DNA from: Halobacillus hunanensis
GTDB taxonomy: Bacteria; Bacillota; Bacilli; Bacillales; Halobacillaceae
NCBI RefSeq assembly: GCF_900166655.1
Contig: NZ_FVZB01000007.1
Coordinates: forward strand, 806,001-870,000
DNA length: 64,000 nucleotides
Direction of reading: 5' to 3'
Within the stretch, counting starts at the first letter, position 1; each line of letters opens with the position of its first letter. Under the pieces are notes generated by a model that made no database searches, was not told where the DNA came from, and worked only from the letters and a program-made list of their open reading frames with translations. Below are positions 60,854-64,000 of this stretch, one piece after another. Position numbers and translations under genes: made by a program.

Positions 60854-61475
60854 AATGGACTGTGCGATAAAGTCCGACTACTTTGCCTAGTATCGAAACA
60901 TCATTTAGTATAATCGGTTCCATCGTTGCGTTCTCAGGCTGCAAGCGAATATGCGTTTTCTCTTTGAAAAATCGCTTAACGGTAGCTTCTTCCTCTTCTG
61001 TCATAGCTACAACGATGTCGCCATTTTCTGCTGTTTGCTGTTGACGAACAATGACCATATCTCCATTTAAAATACCCGCCTCAATCATACTATCTCCCTG
61101 AACAACAAGGACGAAAGTATTTTCATCAGCTCCTGCCAATGAGTCCGGAAGAGGCACATACTCTTCAATGTTTTCTATAGCAGTGATCGGTGAACCAGCT
61201 GTTACTGTACCAATAACCGGGGCATAAGAAGCTTCACCCCTTGGGATGTTCTGATCTTCTTCTAAGTCAATGACCTCTATGGCTCTCGGTTTCGTAGGGT
61301 CTCTCCTTAAATAACCTTTTTTCTCTAATCGCGAAAGGTGGCCATGCACGGTTGAGCTTGAAGCAAGGCCGACAGATTGTCCAATTTCTCTTACGGAAGG
61401 GGGATAGCCCTTCAATAAGACCTGTTCTTTAATAAAATCTAGTATAGCTTGCTGACGTTTTGAAAGTTTATTCAT
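60852..61475 (-). CDS. lexA: LexA repressor
   Basis: LexA represses the SOS genes and cleaves itself when RecA is activated. The helix-turn-helix region is [39 protein letters not shown]. The cleavage site Ala-Gly is in [14 protein letters not shown], the Ser of the protease pair in [11 protein letters not shown] and the Lys in [11 protein letters not shown]. 207 residues. The start is ATG 61475 (MNKLSK) rather than the upstream in-frame ATG at 61598. It is divergent from the small SOS gene. Confidence 0.97.
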   Translation of the reverse strand: MNKLSKRQQAILDFIKEQVLLKGYPPSVREIGQSVGLASSSTVHGHLSRLEKKGYLRRDPTKPRAIEVIDLEEDQNIPRGEASYAPVIGTVTAGSPITAIENIEEYVPLPDSLAGADENTFVLVVQGDSMIEAGILNGDMVIVRQQQTAENGDIVVAMTEEEEATVKRFFKEKTHIRLQPENATMEPIILNDVSILGKVVGLYRTVH

Positions 61476-61537
61476 AGACTGCCACCTCGTACATAGGATT
61501 ATAGTAACCACATTGTACCATGTGGTTGTGAAAAACA

Positions 61538-61631
61538 CAAACAAGCGTTCGAAAATTCTTGACAGGAACGACTGTTCGTATATAATAAAAAGTAACAAAC
61601 GCGAACAAACGTTTCTGGGAACGGTTGTTCT
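61538..61631. promoter_or_regulatory. SOS control region with four LexA-box-like sites
   Basis: Sites of the form CGAAC-N4-GTTCG: CAAACAAGCGTTCG (61538-61551), GGAACGACTGTTCG (61565-61578), CGAACAAACGTTTC (61602-61615) and GGAACGGTTGTTCT (61618-61631). The -35 TTGACA is at 61559-61564 and the -10 TATAAT at 61581-61586. The second site sits between them, so LexA would block the promoter. Each site has one or two departures from the consensus. Confidence 0.88.
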
Positions 61632-61650
61632 AATCGGGAGGATGAATCAT

Positions 61651-61746
61651 ATGTTTAACAAACTTTCAAAGCTCGATATTACGTATATTCTATTGTTTGC
61701 GGCAAGTTTAGCTTTTTTATATTTCTCTATGGTCACAAGTATATAA
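61651..61746 (+). CDS. 31-residue SOS-controlled membrane peptide at the yneA position
   Basis: The peptide MFNKLSKLDITYILLFAASL... ends FLYFSMVTSI and has one membrane segment covering most of its length. GGGAGG stands nine bases before ATG 61651. B. subtilis yneA at this place makes a division inhibitor of about 100 residues, with a membrane segment and a LysM domain. Here the gene ends after the membrane segment. No LysM sequence follows in any frame before yneB. It may be a minimal inhibitor, or a truncated yneA. Confidence 0.7.
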   Translation: MFNKLSKLDITYILLFAASLAFLYFSMVTSI

Positions 61747-61782
61747 GTAAGTTATCCTTGATTTGATTCAACTAAGAGGTGA

Positions 61783-62448
<666 letters not shown>

Positions 62449-62523
62449 TATATGAATTAGAACAAGGGTCATTTGGCGCTTGTATTTTTCATGGCGAATA
62501 CCAGGTAAGGGGGTATGGGCAAA

Positions 62524-62757
62524 ATGTTATCTAATGAAAAGCTTAACAGAATTAATGAACTAGCCAATAAATCAAAACAGGAAGGCCTAAATAAGGCTGA
62601 AAAAGAGGAGCAGAAAAAGCTGCGTCAGGAATATTTAAAAAATGTTCGGAGCTCCTTTAAAAACCAGCTTAAGGGTATGACAGTTGTTGATCCAGAAGGC
62701 AATGATGTTACACCGGAAAAGGTTAAAAAGATGCAGCAAAACGAGAAAAAGCATTAA
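62524..62757 (+). CDS. ynzC: YnzC, DUF896 family
   Basis: The 77-residue protein (LSNEKLNRINELANKSKQEGLNKAEKEEQKKLRQEYLKNVRSSFKNQL) is a helical hairpin that fits DUF896. In B. subtilis YnzC is the third gene of the SOS yneA operon. I use ATG 62524; ATG 62515 is in frame but too close to the AAGGGGG site. Confidence 0.9.
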   Translation: MLSNEKLNRINELANKSKQEGLNKAEKEEQKKLRQEYLKNVRSSFKNQLKGMTVVDPEGNDVTPEKVKKMQQNEKKH

Positions 62758-62764
62758 CAAGGAA

Positions 62765-62797
62765 TGCCGTACCGATTGAAGGGTGCGGTATTTTTGT
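62765..62797 (+). terminator. Possible terminator after ynzC
   Basis: TGCCGTACC pairs imperfectly with GGGTGCGGTA (62765-62790), followed by five Ts. The stem has mismatches. Confidence 0.5.
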
Positions 62798-62938
62798 TTA
62801 TCTTAGAGAAACTGGGGGAAAATACTTGAGAAGTTTAAGATAATTTGTAGAAAAACGATAACAATGCTTGTCACTTGTTCATTTTCATTATAGGATTATA
62901 CATGGTACATATACGGAATTTGAAAGGAGAATGTTTAC

Positions 62939-64000
62939 ATGGCAGCAAGCCTTGAACAGACATCTATTAATACAATACGTACACTTACGATTGACGCAGT
63001 TGAAAAAGCACAATCGGGGCATCCGGGAATGCCGATGGGTGCCGCTCCAATGGCATATACACTTTGGACTCAATATATGAACCATAATCCGAAGAATTCG
63101 GACTGGTTCAACCGGGATCGTTTCGTTTTATCAGCGGGACATGGATCTATGCTTCTTTACAGTCTGCTGCATCTATCTGGCTATAATGTCACGATTGAGG
63201 ACATTAAATCGTTCCGTCAGTGGGATTCAAAAACCCCTGGTCATCCAGAAGTAGGCCATACTGATGGGGTAGAAGCCACCACTGGACCATTAGGTCAAGG
63301 AATTTCCATGGCCACGGGTATGGCGATGGCAGAAGCTCATCTGGCAGCTAAATATAATCGCGACAACTATAATGTTGTAGATCATTATACATTCTCCATT
63401 TGTGGCGATGGTGACTTGATGGAAGGCGTGTCTCAAGAGTCTGCTTCTTTAGCCGGGCATCTAGGGCTAGGGAAGTTAATCGTCCTTTATGATTCAAACG
63501 ATATTTCCTTAGACGGCGACTTAGATCGTTCCTTTAGTGAAAGTGTTGAAAAACGTTATGAAGCATACGGCTGGCAAGTCATTCGTGTTGAAGATGGTAC
63601 AGATACTGAAACCATTGCTCAAGCAATTGAGCAGGCCAAACAAAATACAGAGCAGCCCACCATGATTGAGGTTAAAACAGTGATCGGGTACGGCTCCCCT
63701 AATAAATCGGGTAAATCTGCTGCTCACGGTGCACCACTGGGAGAAGAAGAAATTACAGCCGCGAAACAGCATTACAACTGGGAGCACGAATCATTTCATG
63801 TACCGGATGAAGTTTATAATGACTTCAAATCAAAAGTACAGGAAAATGGTGAAGAAAAAGAAGCGCAGTGGAATGACCTTATGAAACAATACAAGGAAGC
63901 ATACCCTGAGCTTGGCAGGGAACTTGAGCAAGCCATCAATGGCGACCTTCCGGATAATTGGCAGGATAGTCTCCCATCGTTTACGGCTGGCGAAGATAGC
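62939..64000 (+). CDS. tkt: Transketolase (3' end outside window)
   Basis: Transketolase moves two-carbon units in the pentose phosphate pathway. The visible 354 residues include [75 protein letters not shown], and the thiamine diphosphate motif [28 protein letters not shown] precedes ATG 62939. The frame is open to the window end. Confidence 0.97.
   Translation, partial: MAASLEQTSINTIRTLTIDAVEKAQSGHPGMPMGAAPMAYTLWTQYMNHNPKNSDWFNRDRFVLSAGHGSMLLYSLLHLSGYNVTIEDIKSFRQWDSKTPGHPEVGHTDGVEATTGPLGQGISMATGMAMAEAHLAAKYNRDNYNVVDHYTFSICGDGDLMEGVSQESASLAGHLGLGKLIVLYDSNDISLDGDLDRSFSESVEKRYEAYGWQVIRVEDGTDTETIAQAIEQAKQNTEQPTMIEVKTVIGYGSPNKSGKSAAHGAPLGEEEITAAKQHYNWEHESFHVPDEVYNDFKSKVQENGEEKEAQWNDLMKQYKEAYPELGRELEQAINGDLPDNWQDSLPSFTAGEDS

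Overview
The window is chromosomal DNA from a spore-forming member of the Bacillaceae. The right arm carries the order miaA-hfq-spoVK-hflX-ynbB-glnR-glnA, then lexA (opposite strand), a small gene at the yneA position, yneB-ynzC-tkt, as in Bacillus subtilis. Protein sequences suggest a Halobacillus- or Virgibacillus-like moderately halophilic genus; that last step is inference from memory, not a search.

Region 1 (1-10.3 kb) is the right-hand part of an integrative conjugative or mobilizable element. It holds a type IV secretion module (TcpE-like end, VirB4 ATPase, two-domain cell-wall hydrolase, VirB8/TcpC-like protein, coiled-coil membrane protein), a candidate oriT, a small MobC-like protein, a MobP-type relaxase, an ArdC-like antirestriction protein and a DUF3991/Toprim protein. 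It ends at a 57-bp 3' fragment of a tRNA-Leu(CAA) gene.

Region 2 (10.3-28.8 kb) is visibly AT-richer and lies between two direct copies of that tRNA-Leu 3' fragment, so it looks like an island built up at one attachment site. It holds decayed genes (including a radC remnant), a complete type I restriction-modification operon (hsdM-hsdS-hsdR), an IS21-family element with a 5-bp target duplication, a three-gene ABC-three-component-type conflict operon (predicted nuclease effector, middle component, SMC/Rad50-like ATPase), a truncated tRNA-Val, an HNH endonuclease gene with an internal amber stop, a DUF4238 gene, a frameshifted gene and an ApeA-like HEPN gene. Most of its content is defence-related or mobile.

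Region 3 (28.8-33.3 kb) is a transition zone: a cupin gene, a second and different IS21-family element with its own target duplication, and a DUF4363 lipoprotein gene divergent from a DUF421 membrane protein gene.

Region 4 (34.4-44.2 kb) is a reactive-sulfur and thiol-redox block. A CstR-type persulfide sensor (Cys31/Cys60) precedes DsrE, rhodanese, TusA-rhodanese, DsrE, rhodanese-metallo-beta-lactamase (persulfide dioxygenase-like), TusA and TauE genes. Three copies of the palindrome ATAC-N8-GTAT lie upstream of the first three transcription units. A methyltransferase, a DUF302 protein, a membrane protein, CcdA, a ResA/TlpA thioredoxin and a two-component system follow; the kinase is frameshifted.

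Region 5 (44.2-53.4 kb) carries a degraded and two intact EamA transporters around a MocR/GabR-type regulator with a perfect 12-bp inverted repeat, a membrane protein, a DUF3231 protein and an NMT1/TauT-type ABC importer. Region 6 (53.4-64 kb) is the conserved core: an XRE regulator, the miaA to glnA run with two GlnR boxes at the glnR promoter, and the lexA SOS locus with four LexA-box-like sites driving a 31-residue membrane peptide, a resolvase, YnzC and the start of transketolase.
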